Shown: positions 12,201 to 24,475, counted from the first letter of the stretch. The stretch is DNA of 64,000 bases from Ulota crispa (GCA_963920765.1 OY987243.1:17732001-17796000); one strand, 5' to 3'. The notes: generated from the sequence alone by a model not told the origin. Translations and numbers: made by a program.

Positions 12201-15200
12201 ACATTCTATTAAATATAGTTTTCAATTTCAGTCAAATATATTATGAACTTATCAAAATTTATTATCAAAGGCATGTTCAATCCAAAACATTATCAATGTT
12301 TGAAAAGAGTTCTTAATACTTTCATTTCAACATCCAAAAAAAGCTAAAAGGATTGGTTACAAGTCCAATATTAGTCCTTTTGGTGTTTATTTTTGAGTTG
12401 AAATGCAAGATTTGTTATGATGATAATTCTATGGGAATTTTTTTAAGGAAACAAATGTCACTCCTTGAATGGCTCCTATAGACTATAGTCATACATTTAT
12501 TTTAAATTTAAGATACATTTGTAAACATAGGTGTTGGCAAAGAGTAGAACAATTTTTTTTTTTTTTCTTATGATAATGAATTTGGTCATTGAGTGTGTAT
12601 GAATATATAAACAATACAATAAAAAGAATAAGATGATTGCAAAAAATTAAGATCTACTAAAGTAAAACATATGACATATTGTAAAGTTTTAAGCATTTTA
12701 AACTTTGCCAAATTCATTTTAGTTTATATTAAAAGTAGATTTTTACTTAGAGCTCTAAAAATGTAAAACATGATACTACAATTTTGAGTTAAATTTTTTC
12801 AATCAAATATTGTGCGTCAATTTTAAAATGGGTAATAGTGAATTTTTTAATGTTTTAATTGATGAAAGTTTTAAAAAATTGAAGTCCAAAAATAATCATC
12901 TTCATTAACCAAAAAGCCACTAATCTAACAAAGATTAATCAGAAGAAGGAAAATCATCTTGGTGATAGGATTTTAAAATCTTGAAAAATACACCATTTAA
13001 GTTCGATGAAAATGTGAAGGTGTACAATTGTATACCTCAAAAAAAATTCAATATTATTTATAAAACAAGAGTTATAAAATGTATCCTATCAAATACATTC
13101 GTTGGATTCCTAAGATTTATGATTATTTTCAATAATTTTTATCAATGATCTTTGAAACAAATCAAAATTCCATTTATGATTGATTACAAATAATGAAATT
13201 ATGATTTTATAAGGGCTTTTTTATTTCAAGCTCCAAAATTACTGTTTTGATCATCATTATTATAAAAGCCTAATATTAAATTTATGGCAAGTAAGTTGAA
13301 GGCCGTTTTTTGAATTGACGAAGTTTTTTTTGAAGTGAATCATATACGTGCTCTACATGTCTCTTTGTATGTCTCATAATATTTGCAAATGAGCATTTTG
13401 AATGTTACACCATATAAGTAAGGGAAAATTTCATGGATACCCCTAAATTTTGCAATAATTACATAGATATCCTTGCTTTTTCGGAAATATCACAAATACC
13501 CTTGATCAAAAAAATTAGACATTTGTTTTGTTGTGCATGCCACTTCCCTTCTTCCTTTGTACGCATGCATGACAACAAAGAAGTAGTGTGTGCACAAAGG
13601 GAGAACAAAATGACATGCATAACAAAACAAACGCCTATTTTTTTGGTCTAAAGGTAGTTTTGGTATTTCTGAAAAAGGAAGGGTATCTATGAAAATATTG
13701 CAAACTTCAGGCATATCCATGAGATTTTCCCTGAAACTAATAGAAAACTAATATAGTAATTGAACACATTGAATGGATGAAAATATAAAATTTTCACCCA
13801 ATATATGTTTGAACTCATTCATTATTCAAAATGTGTGTTTTTGATCATTTACAATTTAATTGTAATAATAAAAATAGTTTCATGTGATCAATACTTATAC
13901 AAAAGTTTATCTCAATATGAAAAGACGAGTAGTTTTTTTCTTTTTACCAATCATAGCTTCTTTTGGCTTCTCCAATTCTAAATTTGCTAAAGCCCGCCTC
14001 ATATATGCCTATAATGATACAATATGTGTTGTTAAACCTTTATAAGCTAAACAGTAGTATTGACTTAGACAAGCATACAATGGAAAAATTAAATCACAAC
14101 ATGTATTGTAAACTTAAGACTGATTTTATTAATTGAGATCTCCATAAATAGATTTAAATTTTGAAAAATTTGAAATTAAAAGTAAAAAAGTGTAGGAACT
14201 AGTGAATACAAAATTCATGTTAAAAATCAAGATTATTGAAGTATTTTTGTTTAATTTAAAGTACTCAAAATACAAATTTCAATTTGTGTTTTGAAATTTT
14301 GCTATTTTCAAAGGCTAATAAATAATAATAAAAAATAAAAAGTAAACAAATAATGTTTTGCAGTCTAAGGTTATAATTTTGTGAATTTACAAACTAACAA
14401 TTGGATATGCCATTGCGCTCACCAATGCTTAACAACAAATTTATAAACTCCAAATCAGGTTTAAAAAAAATAATTTTGGGATAAAGTTTAATAATATTTA
14501 TACACGAAAATTCTTCAAGTTTGTAGTGTTATTATTACTAAAATTACAATGATCTCAAAATATTTATCATAACTTTCTTGAAATCATTATTGAATGGTCA
14601 TATTTGAACTCAAAGGACTGATCTCTGAAACAGACTTGTGCTATCTAAAATTTCGAAAAGTTACAAAATCGTTTTTGAAATTTGTGTTAAAACCGATGTT
14701 TGAAGAATACAAGAATGCTAAATTAAGGGAATTGATATGTGCACACCGGGGTTGATATTTGCACATTCATGGAGGTAAATTATAGATTTCTACTATCAAA
14801 AAGTTAAATTTGAGAATTTTGAATTTAGATTTGGACTTAGAGGCCATGATTTAGTTTAGGACTACAAAAAAAGTTTGCAATTGAACAACACCCAATGAAA
14901 AAGCTTAGCTAGGGAGAAAAGTGTTACTTTTACTTTTGTTTGTAAAAAAAGATAAACTTTTTTATTGGGTGTTGTTCAGTTGCAACATTTTTTATTGTTC
15001 TAGATTAAAGCATGGTCTTTGAGTCCAAATTTGAATTCAAAATTCTCAAATTCAACTTTTTGATAGTAGAAATCTACAATTTATCCCCCAGGGGGTGTGC
15101 AAATATCAACCCCCCGGTGTGCACATATCAATTCCCTAAATTAAATGGATGAATGAAACAAACCAAACTCTTATGTACATAGAACGTATTTACATTCAAA

Positions 15201-18200
15201 CACTACTCAAAATTTATGTGTATGATTGTCAAAGGGTCAAACTCTTGAATAAGTATTAGAAAACAAGTGAAGATGAGAAATACATAAGCTGTTCATTTTT
15301 TTTTCAATAGTCTTTTGAAAATTAAAATTAAATTGATACCAAGTCAAATTTTATGAATATTATTAAAACTTTAGCATTGAAATTATCAATGATGTCAAAT
15401 TTCAAAATATAACCAAAAGCTTAAATATTATGGTAGTTGTAATTAAATGATAAATCCATCAGATTCTCATTGCAAAAGCATATACAATAACATTACCAAG
15501 TATCACTTGACTTGAATTTGGTTCTCCATATGCTTACTTTCATGTATTTTCCATCAATATTGATAGCAATGCAACAATCTTTGACCACTTCGTCCCACTT
15601 CCTTAGCTGTTATACAATAATTTGTCACATAGAGCATTTTTTTACAACATAATTTTCATATTTACTTCTTATGTTTTAACTGAAATTTATGTTTTAGTAT
15701 TTTGAAATCAATTTAGCTAAACGTTTTTCATTGTTCAAATTTGAAATTGTTGGATACAATAAGATTAACTTATAAAAGTACACAATGCATAGAAAGTGTC
15801 ATGTTATGAACTAAAGAGATTGATATGTTACTTTGAGGTTAGATGCTGCACGGTTTCCATATGCTAAAGGGGATTTGGGAAAAAGCTCAATAGCCATGTT
15901 GTAAGCCTCAATACTTGCACTATATTCCTTTGCCTAAGAATATATGTAAAGTGTTCATATTCATGTACACTTCAATAAATTGTAAAGCTTTTGGATAATC
16001 TTATCTCCTCTTTGATTATATAAAAGGTAATCAAATTATGTTTAATTGTAGCATGTAAAATACATTAAATTTTTATATATGGTTTGTATTTGGATTCAAA
16101 AGTTTCAACAATCATATACTCAATACTTGTGATTTACAAACTTCTTTAATTTGCACTAAATATACCTTAAAAAGGTCATTTCCTTTTTCTCGTTCACGTT
16201 CTGCAAACCATTGCTTTTCTGTCATAGACTTTGATTTTCCAATTGCCAATAACCTATCTCATTTTACAATTTCAAAATTTGGAAAATGATACTTCTATAT
16301 TATAAAGCCTCGAGAGCATTTTTGTCTCACAATCTTTGAAATTCTTTATTAACATCAAAAAGTTCAATTTATTTTATTACAAAGCATTGAGTGTCTATCT
16401 ATCACCCAAAATATTTGAAATCCAAAAAAGAGGCGGAAGAAGAAAAGACAAGGAAAGGGAAGGTGACACTAGAAAAAAACATGTCCTAAATCAATGGTTC
16501 ACAACAATTACAAATGTCCTAGACAACTATACTTGATAAATTTTTAGGACATAATTTTGCAATTGTCGTGAACAAGTCGTTAACACATTTTTTAACTTTC
16601 ATGAAAATTGCTAGAATTTAAGAAAGAGACAATGCAAAGCATACTTGTTATACTTGAATTTGTTGTGTTTATATAACAATGATAATTTAAGGCCAAAGGT
16701 GGCTAATCTAACTTTCCAATGTACAAGTACTGTACATGTGGCCTCCAACAAGTCCTCTGGTTCTTAACATGCAGACTCACCTTCAAGAACCAGAAGACTT
16801 GTTGGAGGCCACTGTACAAATGTCCCACACTGAATTACAATATACCTTTGTTGTAAGTTTTTTTTCCCGGTTGTTTCTTTTTCTAGAGTATCATTGTTTT
16901 TAGGCTTTTCCTCAGTCTTTTCTTTGGCCTCTTTTTCTTCAGCTTCAATCTCCTAAATGACCAAATTTTTTATTGATGTGGATTTCAAGCATACTTGTAA
17001 TGTTTTTGATTATCAAAAAAATGTAATTAAATATTTGAGCAAGAATATAATAGGACTATTGATAAGAATAAACAATTGTGTATCACAGTTGATTTAAGTT
17101 TTGATACCTTCTCGGCACATTTAGCATATTTATCCCATTGTTCATAGTAAACGCTGCCACTACGAACATCTTTTGTCTTTTTTGATTTTTCTGCTAAAAA
17201 CTCTTCATGTGTTGAATCATTCACTATCGAGGGTCTTTTACGCTTTTGTTCTAATGAAGGTTCGACTAAAATATTGGGCTGCTCTGCAAAAAAAATATAA
17301 AAATTAAACTAAATACCTTTCTTAATATAACAACATCACAATACTAAAAGATTAAATGCCTCATAATACATGTATTTGATTAATTAAAATCATAGTTCTA
17401 AAAATTTAATACCTTTTTGTTTGGACTCATGCATTTCTAACAAACTGTTGTCAGACTCTTTCGTCGATTCCTACATTGCAATATAACATTTTCAATTGCA
17501 TGAATCTATCTAAAAAAACTATAATGTTTTTATCATGATCTTTTTACTTTTCACATTTTAATTGACGTTCATTGAGAAAAATTTGAAGAAAACCATTCAC
17601 AAAACAATGTTTCACCTATTTCAATGATGTTCATTTGTTGATCCATATGTTTAGATTTAAGTTTTGTTGTAAAAGCATGGTTGATGATGAGTTTCAGAAT
17701 TCTATCCATGATATGTGTATATACAAAAAAAACTGAGAGAACTAAAAATTTATGTTCTAATCCTAAAATAAACAAAAAAGAATCAACCTGCCAAGTATCA
17801 AAGTTGTTCATAAATTCATCAAACTCGGCATGAATATCACAAAATCTGCATTAAAATTGCAAAAACTATACAAATATTAATAAAACCTTAAACTTAAAAC
17901 AAGTGTTTGTTGAATTCTCAAATTAATTCAAAGACGGTTTCATGTGAGATTCATCATCTACAGAGCTTTTTTTCGTTTTTCTTTTTATTTCAATTTGAAT
18001 GTAGGAATTTTAAAATTGAGAATTTACAAGGTTCAAACATAAACTTTAAACTTCTTACTGAGGATCATAGTCATTGGGAAACATGTCTTTGCCCCCAAGC
18101 TCAACTACCCTTTTTCTTGCCAATTGTGAGGTTTGAGTGAATTCTTCTTCTCTGGTACACAAGCATTTATGGTGTAAAATTGCTACAATTAGTTTTGGTT

Positions 18201-18754
18201 TAAATTTCAATATTTCAATGGTTTAATGTATGTTAAGAAAAGCACAATTACGTGTTGTAACAAAAACTTTAAGAAATTAACCTAAATCAACATACATGCA
18301 ATCATGGATATATTATGTTTATATTCTTTGACAAACCTCATGTATTGTTCTAAACGCATTAATTTCCTTGTATCGGTCAATTCCATAATTTTATCATATC
18401 TACTCACAAACACATATTCTTTTAGGATAGTGTTGAAAAATGTGGTAAATTACAAGTAATACACGTAAAATTTTGAAATTTCAAAAAAATGAAAACGATT
18501 TTGGTTCAAAATCACCATATTTGATCAAAGCTTAGAAAGAGCAGATCCATTTAATTATTAGAAGCATACGCTCAACTAACACAACACAATGTAAAACTCA
18601 TAATGAACTCAATACAACTATTTTTATTTTTGTTAAACATTATATCAACAAAACTTGAGAATTTGTACGTAATAGAGTTGAATTCTTTGAGTTCTTCTTC
18701 CGGCAAATCTTTTCCAATTCCCATCTTTGGGCGATATGTGAATAACTCAGCCAT
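6267..18754 (-). CDS. SPAG1: SPAG1/DNAAF13-like axonemal dynein assembly factor, 17 exons
   Basis: Exons: 18754-18669, 18399-18337, 18151-18059, 17845-17788, 17470-17413, 17283-17108, 16952-16846, 16253-16166, 15933-15832, 15606-15538, 14009-13949, 10837-9928, 9775-9598, 9413-8757, 8548-8411, 7269-6697 and 6443-6267. All have GT-AG borders and join in phase (1197 codons plus stop). The N-terminus contains YYEQWDKYAKC followed by a charged Glu/Lys stretch. Three TPR modules follow: one beginning at KGNDLFKAKEYSASIEAY, one at LNGNSFFSRGKFQNAFECY and one at KGNTCFQKKQYTLAIECY, each with AYMRRAL or AYYRR repeats. The C-terminus is an RPAP3_C domain (EFERVCHSLK ... ILRGLTKIKRFS). Three TPR blocks plus RPAP3_C is the SPAG1 layout. 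SPAG1 acts in the cytoplasm with HSP70/HSP90 and R2TP-type partners to pre-assemble dynein arms for motile cilia. At 1197 residues it is longer than the human protein because of low-complexity Ser/Lys/Asn linkers. RPAP3 itself has only two TPR blocks. Confidence 0.85.
7975..8336. mobile_element. Stowaway-like MITE in an intron of the SPAG1-like gene
   Basis: The inverted ends read CTCCTTCAGTCCCAAAATGA on the left, and CTCCTTTTGTCCCAAAATGA on the complement of the right. Both continue with TCTTCTTGTT. TA dinucleotides flank both sides (7973-7974 and 8337-8338), as expected for Tc1/mariner-type Stowaway MITEs. The 362-bp element has no coding capacity and lies between the exons at 8411 and 7269. 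Confidence 0.8.
11393..11723. mobile_element. ACTAAGGTAG-ended foldback MITE, copy 1
   Basis: A 331-bp element with inverted ends ACTAAGGTAGTCTGCTCATA and, on the complement, ACTAAGGTAGTGTGCTCATA. Internal blocks GTGGGCGGTTTTAGA, CTTTCCACTTCAAAAT and CCCCAAAATTCAGTTTCAAC recur in the copies at 39082-39413 (reverse orientation) and 44690-45035. It lies in the 3.1-kb intron of the SPAG1-like gene. The target duplication is not clear in this copy. Confidence 0.75.
13422..13731. mobile_element. GGGAAAATTTCATGGATACC-type foldback MITE, copy 1
   Basis: A 310-bp element whose two halves are near-complementary. The left end reads GGGAAAATTTCATGGATACC; the complement of the right end reads GGGAAAATCTCATGGATATG. 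The inner blocks GAAATATCACAAATACCCTT and its counterpart, and paired GCATGC-containing centres, also match. A second copy is at about 60127-60431. Short open frames on both strands are by-products of the palindrome. It sits in the intron between exons at 13949 and 10837. Confidence 0.78.
14727..15136. mobile_element. hAT-like foldback MITE with a perfect 8-bp target duplication
   Basis: A 410-bp foldback. The left end is GGGAATTGATATGTGCACAC and the complement of the right end is the same 20 bases. The two arms stay complementary for most of their length (for example CAACACCCAAT near the centre, and CTTTTTGATAGTAGAAATCTAC in one arm). It is flanked by identical 8-bp direct repeats TAAATTAA at 14719-14726 and 15137-15144, the duplication length typical of hAT elements. 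A related copy lies at 33406-34086. Located in an intron of the SPAG1-like gene. Confidence 0.85.
16731..16818. repeat. Short inverted repeat in an intron
   Basis: Arms containing GGCCTCCAACAAGTC, then CTCTGGTTCTT or its near-match, face each other around a loop of about 17 bases. The transcript could form a stable hairpin. It lies between the SPAG1-like exons ending at 16253 and 16846. Confidence 0.7.
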
Positions 18755-20085
18755 TACTCAAATTGAATTTTCTTCTATTAATGGAGAGCAATAGAATTTA
18801 CACCAATACACATTTTCAAATTTTTATAACTTGATCAGATAACGAACTACCGATAAACCATTGCGTGTTAGTCTATTAATAAAAGAGTCAATTTCCAAAA
18901 TTTAGCAAAGTGTTTGGTTTTTGAACAATAAGGTAATTCTTTTTTCAAAGGGGTGTTTGAAAATTTATTGAGCATTTTCACATACTTTCAGAACTTCCAA
19001 TGAATTTTGTTTTATACTATCGTATATTCCTATGAATTATTTTTAAAGTTGAAATATTCCAAATGTCGGGCAAATTGTGGTATCATTAATTTTTGAAAAT
19101 TGAATTGAAATACTGCAATACTAGCAAGTGGCCATTGTACAATCTGGATGTTTTGCTAGATACAGTTTAGAGAATTATCAGAAAAAATATAGTTTTACTA
19201 TAAAATGACAAAAACCGTGAAATCTTAACATAACATTGCGTTGAACCATGTAGATCTAGGATTAGATTGTAAGCACACTCTTTATATAGAATAGCTTTAG
19301 AAAATTTGAAGATTCTTTTAAAAAATGTATCAAGGTACTAAGAATTAGAATTTTTGGATTATAATTTTCTTACATTTTAAAAATAAGTAGGAAATTTGTA
19401 ATGGGAATTATATAACCATGTTTATACTAGTAAACTTATAAACAAATTAAACTCCAAATTTCGAAATTGCGCCTTCCAAACCAAATTGCAAATTTCGGTT
19501 AGTTCTTTTATAACCTAAAACAAAATCTTCAAATATTTTCAAAATGGCAAATATGCAAGGCTCAAAAACTATTGAAAGGAATTCCTAGAAAGAATGACTC
19601 AAAACCATTTAAAAAAATCTACATTGAATATAAAATATCATTTGATTCACCTTTAAATTAGTGGATTATACATTTTATTGATTTTTGCCTTAATTGAGAA
19701 CAAATAAAAAATAATTATCTATATTTATATTTAATCAACTTTAGTATGCCTTGCCCACGCTTTACGTCATCTCTCTTAATTTGAGGTGACTTTTCACCCT
19801 CACAATCACTATTCCTTTTCTTCTCCCTGTCTTTTTAAAATTTGAATTTCTTGTGACAAAGAAATGCATGCTTCTTTATAATAGAGATTGTAAAATGAGT
19901 CATTAGAAGCAAAAAAGTTCATAAGTAGACATTAAGTAGGTCATATTTTCATAATTACACTATATCAATACGGGGACCTAAAAAATGATTAGGACCAACA
20001 AAAAAAGAGTACTAGTTTGGTTTATGTGTGCAAGCAACAAACCTTTGCTATATAGACTTTAATCTTGCCACTCTAACAAAGATCT
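18755..20085. other. 5' flank of the SPAG1-like gene, AT-rich
   Basis: No gene recognised. Presumed promoter and upstream intergenic DNA for the minus-strand gene. No clear core element can be assigned by eye. Confidence 0.45.
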
Positions 20086-20341
20086 CTAGAACGCAATATT
20101 TGTTAATTTGGGAAAAACAGGGGCCTCACTTTGTTTTCCCCTCAAACCCAAAAAATTACTTTAAAACCAAATTTGAAGGTATCATATTCAATTTGAGCCA
20201 CTAAGATTTTTTCCCTTGTAAATCCCTACTCTCAAGTGAGGGCATGTGTCAATTTGAGGTGATCACCTCAAACTTCCTGACTCACTTCTTGAAAGTCCCA
20301 AAATGTACCATTTTTCCAAATTAACAAATATTGTGTTCTAG
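20086..20341. mobile_element. Foldback MITE with AACGCAATATTTGTTAATTT ends
   Basis: Left end CTAGAACGCAATATTTGTTA; the complement of the right end is CTAGAACACAATATTTGTTA, continuing AATTTGGAAAAA. About 256 bp, no coding capacity. CTAG occurs at both outer ends and may be part of the terminal repeat or a target duplication. Confidence 0.72.
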
Positions 20342-21273
20342 GCTCTAGCCCTGCTTGCAACTTGCAAAAATGCAAATAGAAATGCATCAACAAAGAAGGC
20401 AATCAGACATTCTAATAAGTCATTGTAGATTGGTTCTTCAGCATATGATATTAACCTATAACAAACCGTCTACAAGCATTTCAAAATAAAAAGATTTGTC
20501 AAATTGTAATGCACTTTCTTATGATAAGAAAATTCATTATGTTCAATGATGATTGTGGCATGATATAAAACAACATGCATTATGGATTTATGGCAGATCA
20601 TACCAAAAAGATAATTATCTTGAATATGTCCAAAAATGCTAACTTCCGGTCCCCCTCCTTCCACTGTAAGTGATGATTTCTGTACTATGAACCCAATTAT
20701 GTTGTTAAGAAAAACCATAATATTCTTCATAAACATTTGTATTTCTTCTGAAAGCTTCTGAGATACTGCTCCTGAATTTCAATCCACATATGAAAACGCA
20801 GTGCTATAAAGCCACAAGCTACATAATTATGCTGAAGAAGAGCGAAATGAGCACACACTTATGCATAGAAAGTTGCGATCCCCGCATGCCAACGCACCCA
20901 TTTATCATCCCACACTAGAGTAATGCATCCTTCATTCATCTCAACTCCAGTATGCTCTTCTAAAGTCAATTTAAATAGTTACGTAGGGTGCCCACAAGCA
21001 AATATATGAACATTATACGTGAAGTCCCATCCAAATTTACTCAACACACTACTTTGATTTAATGAATCCAAATTTACACGTGTAAAGTGTTCCTAAAAAT
21101 GGCCAATAAGTTTATGATCTACATAAACTTTGCAGCTACCCAAGTCCGTCCACACAGTCGCAAGCTTCATAAGGCGAGGGCTGTTGCTTGAATTGCTCAT
21201 TCAAGACCAACTTGTCCCCCACAAATTGGATCCTCCCATTTACTCATGGTTGCTGGACTTAACTTCTTGTGAT
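20342..21273. other. Intergenic or 3' flank, no gene recognised
   Basis: Moderately AT-rich, becoming GC-richer towards 21.2 kb. Possibly the 3' UTR or 3' flank of the minus-strand gene that follows. Confidence 0.35.
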
Positions 21274-22518
21274 TCACACACTTCCCCTTCCCATTCCCAG
21301 GGATAGCATCAGCAGGGCTTCTGCGGCCTCTTCCTCGTCCTTGGAAATGGCCTCGCTCACGGGAGTCCTGACACTTGCCCTTCCCGAGGTGAGCATGAGC
21401 AGGGCTTGATGGAGGTCTTCCTCTTCCTTGGATGGCATCAGGTGCAGGGCTTGGAAGGCGTCTTCCAGTTCCTTGGAAATGGCCTCGTTAACTCGAGTCC
21501 CTAGCCTGCACAACAGAACACGTACACGACATTTACCAGCCAATTCAGTTTCAGGCGAGAGCAAGCTAGTTCGACCTCTCAGCATTTATTTATATCACAG
21601 GCAAAGGTCAGTGATTACCACGCCCACACAACTCCAAAAAGATGCACGTGCTTCGAATTTCAAACGAAGCAAATTACAAGCCAAGTACCAGTTCCTTCAA
21701 ATCTCAATAAATTCCTCTCAATTCCTGCGCCTTCTACAGGAGTCAGGTGCAGGTGCTCACCCTTTGATAGTCCAAGGAGCGATTGATCCAGCCAAGGTTT
21801 GCCTGCACACAACGACCAAAGACAACCACTTTAAGTTCCTACCATACTAGGACAATATATAATAGGTTCGTTATCCTCAAGAGGCTAAAACAAAGCAAAT
21901 CGTCCCGCGTGCTCTTACAGGTTGCTCCAATTTATCTACAAATCAGCACAGAAGGAATCGATACACTTGCTGAAATTAGCAGACTCACCTGTTTTCGATC
22001 CCGTTGACAGCCAGGGGCGCTGGTGCAACCAAAGCAAACTGCCGGGCACGCCTGTTGGCAATTGACCTGGGTCTTCACAGATCCAAACACAGCTACTGTC
22101 AGCTTTACCCTCCCGGCGTGCTCTCATGCATTTCTTTGCCGTGTGCTTGTGCTTGTTTGCTGTACCATTTAGAATCTTCTCAAGCATTCTACTAACATAA
22201 CTGCTGCATGTATTCATTAACAACCAAGGAAAGGGGCCGGCACTTCCATTGCACCAAATTTGAGGCACCTTGACTTCACCAACTGATCGGTGTGAGAGGT
22301 TGTTCCATGAGAAGAGTTTACTTACCTTTTAATAATCCATCTCGGAAGAGGGGCATGAACTTCAGGCTCACTAGGACAGTGGTCAGATTCCTGGTTGCTG
22401 GAATCCCATTCCCTGCAGGATGCCCAACACCAACACCCAGGATGATGATGTCAGACAGTGTCTCTTTTGTTCAAACTCTAGTACTCTATCCAGCTCCAAA
22501 AGCATGTGTGCATTCATC
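21274..22518 (-). CDS. Possible further 3' exons of the unknown gene upstream
   Basis: Splice-bounded open segments lie downstream of the six-exon model: one starting at 22518 after GTGCAG, one ending at 22326 at AAAAG/GTAAGT, one ending at 21989 at AAACAG/GTGAGT with a Cys-rich stretch (CQQACPAVCFGC), one at 21802-21761 (GWINRSLDYQR), and one starting at 21505. The last encodes two imperfect copies of an Ala/Glu-rich repeat: EAISKELEDAFQALHLM, then EAISKDEEEAAEALLML. If exon 6 of the upstream model is spliced at 22602 instead of reading its stop, the gene could continue here. I could not join every segment in one phase, so this is either a longer gene with other splice sites or a decayed one. 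Confidence 0.35.
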
Positions 22519-22597
22519 CTGCACTACACTAGGATGTACAACAGAGTCTATGACGAATGAAGGGCCTTCTGTACCAGCGTCGGTAGTAGAATCAGTC

Positions 22598-24413
22598 TCA
22601 CCCTTTGGTCTTCGGCTTCTTGTTCTGTTTCGTATTTGTAAAACCTGGCCGCTTGCCGCGCGAGACGGGCTTTTTCGGCACTGGAATTCCAAGAGGCTCC
22701 TCCTCCTCAATAGGCCCTTCCTCCTCTAGAGGCCCCTCGGGAGGCCCCTCCTCCTCAGCCAGGAATTTGAGCAGACCTGAAGATCGTGTGGACCCGAGCA
22801 TCAGTCAAGAGTTCCTCCTAGTGAAGCACTTAGATGAAATTCATGAAAACTGACCAACAAAAACAGGTGTCATGAAATCATGAAAACTGGAAAGAATCTC
22901 ACATGCAGTTGGTTGGAGCTTGTTGTATTTGCCACGGCTCTCCCCGCTCAGGTATTTCACAAATTCCGCTGTTGTGGTGGAGTTCCTCTGCAACCGCGTA
23001 CAAACAAATGCAATGCAACCCAGATGATGAGCTAAGTGCGTGTGATTCAGGTTTGAGAAACTCGATACAAGCTGAGACCGTGTGATCCTCTTCTACACCG
23101 GACAGAATGGAATGCTACAGGTCGACATGGATCTCTGAGGGATACAACTAGGAGATTGAGTGTTTGATTTTGTACCAGATCCTCGTCTTCGGCGTAGTCT
23201 TCTCTCTTGAATTTCAGCTTTATCTCTTTGGTCGACCAAGGCTCCGTCTCCATTTTGAGCAGGGCTCGGTCCTGGCATCTGGCAAGCCACAGCATACAAA
23301 CCTGGTCACTCGAGCTGTCGGGATGGAGACATTGAGTGCTACAATGCACGCGACTAGTGATTTCATCAGCAAGGATGCTTAGAGAGAACAAGCCAAGTGA
23401 TGAGGACGAAAACCAAGACTAACTCAGTGTACCAACTACAGATGGTGTATGCGTACCTTGCTGCCAATCTCTCTGTTAGGTGCGTGCCTGCGTAGACCAA
23501 AGAGCAAGGTCACACACATCAGCATCCTCGTGCAACCACAATCCGAACCACAATCCGAACCACAATCCGTGAAGTTCAAAGTTTTAGGCAAAACTATTCC
23601 ACCATCGAATGCATCTGGCCATTCGACTTGGTCGGGCAGAGGGAGGCCCCCTAAGGAGGCTGGCACCCGCTGAGGCACCCCTGGGAGGAAACCTCGACTC
23701 ACAGCTACCTGCTCTAGGAAGAAACTCTACCACTGCAGTTCTAAAATTGCGCAAACACAGACGTTACTGAAGAAACCCCAAATTTGCTGTAAAAGAAATG
23801 TTCGCTTTTAAATTTGCTTTTTGTGTGCCGTGTATACGAGCTTTCCTACCACAGAGCTCGGATGGAAATTAGAGCCGCCGTTTGAGTTTAAGAGCGTGAT
23901 TTTGTGTGCAAGGGGAGACCAGATTGCTATTTCCAAACGGAAAGTATTAGACCATATCAAACTACAAACTACAGAATCATGTTTCATGAGGTCGGAAGAA
24001 ACTCACCAATAAACAGGCGTGCTCCTCCGATTCTCGGCTCTCTGTCACACACACGTTTGGCAATTACGTTCACTTGGCAGTCAAAGCTAGTGTTGTGGTC
24101 TCTACAATTAGCTTCTCTCCAATCCTAAACATGATAGTTTGCTTGCACAACTTCGAGAATAGGGAACTTGCTCACAAAAGCATCGAAGAATCCAATACCA
24201 GAAACTAGTAAGCTTCTTCCTGAACTAATGGCTTGATAGAATGAAACTTATAATGATAACAAGCGCAACTTGAATCGTATCTTGCACGTAGTAAGAGCTT
24301 GCTATGGTGCGTGTAGCTTACCTTGCCCAAGCGCCCCATCTGCCAAAATCATAGAAATAAACGTTGGTGTAAATCTCAGACTTCCGCTGCGCTGCGCCCA
24401 TCTTGGGAGCCAT
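22598..24413 (-). CDS. Unknown multi-exon gene, six exons in phase
   Basis: I do not recognise this family. Exons: 24413-24322, 24101-24007, 23704-23457, 23301-23176, 22987-22903 and 22776-22598. All have GT-AG borders and add to 825 nt, an uninterrupted 274-residue frame, which supports a real gene. The start ATG has a good plant context (ATCATGGC). Visible features: an aromatic N-terminal segment (IYTNVYFYDFGRWGAWAR), a tripled CGSD unit around residues 110-120, a Lys/Glu-rich segment ending in DYAEDEDL, a Glu/Pro-rich run (EEEGPPEGPLEEEGP), and a basic Lys/Pro tail that could be a nuclear localisation signal. The same frame is open upstream to 24599 with a hydrophobic run, but that stretch looks like CT-rich 5' UTR. 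An alternative donor at 22602 (AAAGG/GTGAGA) would bypass the stop. Confidence 0.5.
23536..23571. repeat. Triplicated 12-base unit
   Basis: Three tandem copies of CCACAATCCGAA, the last imperfect. On the minus strand, within exon 3 of the unknown gene, they encode the repeated C-G-S-D residues. Confidence 0.75.
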
Positions 24414-24475
24414 GATGCACCACTCGCTTGCTGCTTCCTTCGGACTTTCAATCGGTTCAGGCAAAACAATAGCGG

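Noticed and set aside
13433-13720. Overlapping similar open frames on both strands
   Set aside because: By-products of a palindromic MITE; the same happens in the copy at 60127-60431.
22292-22729. 145-codon plus-strand frame
   Set aside because: Opposite strand to splice-bounded minus-strand exons, which show better coding texture; treated as a shadow.
23536-23571. Short tandem units that could suggest a CRISPR-like array
   Set aside because: Only three 12-base units without spacers, inside a eukaryotic exon.
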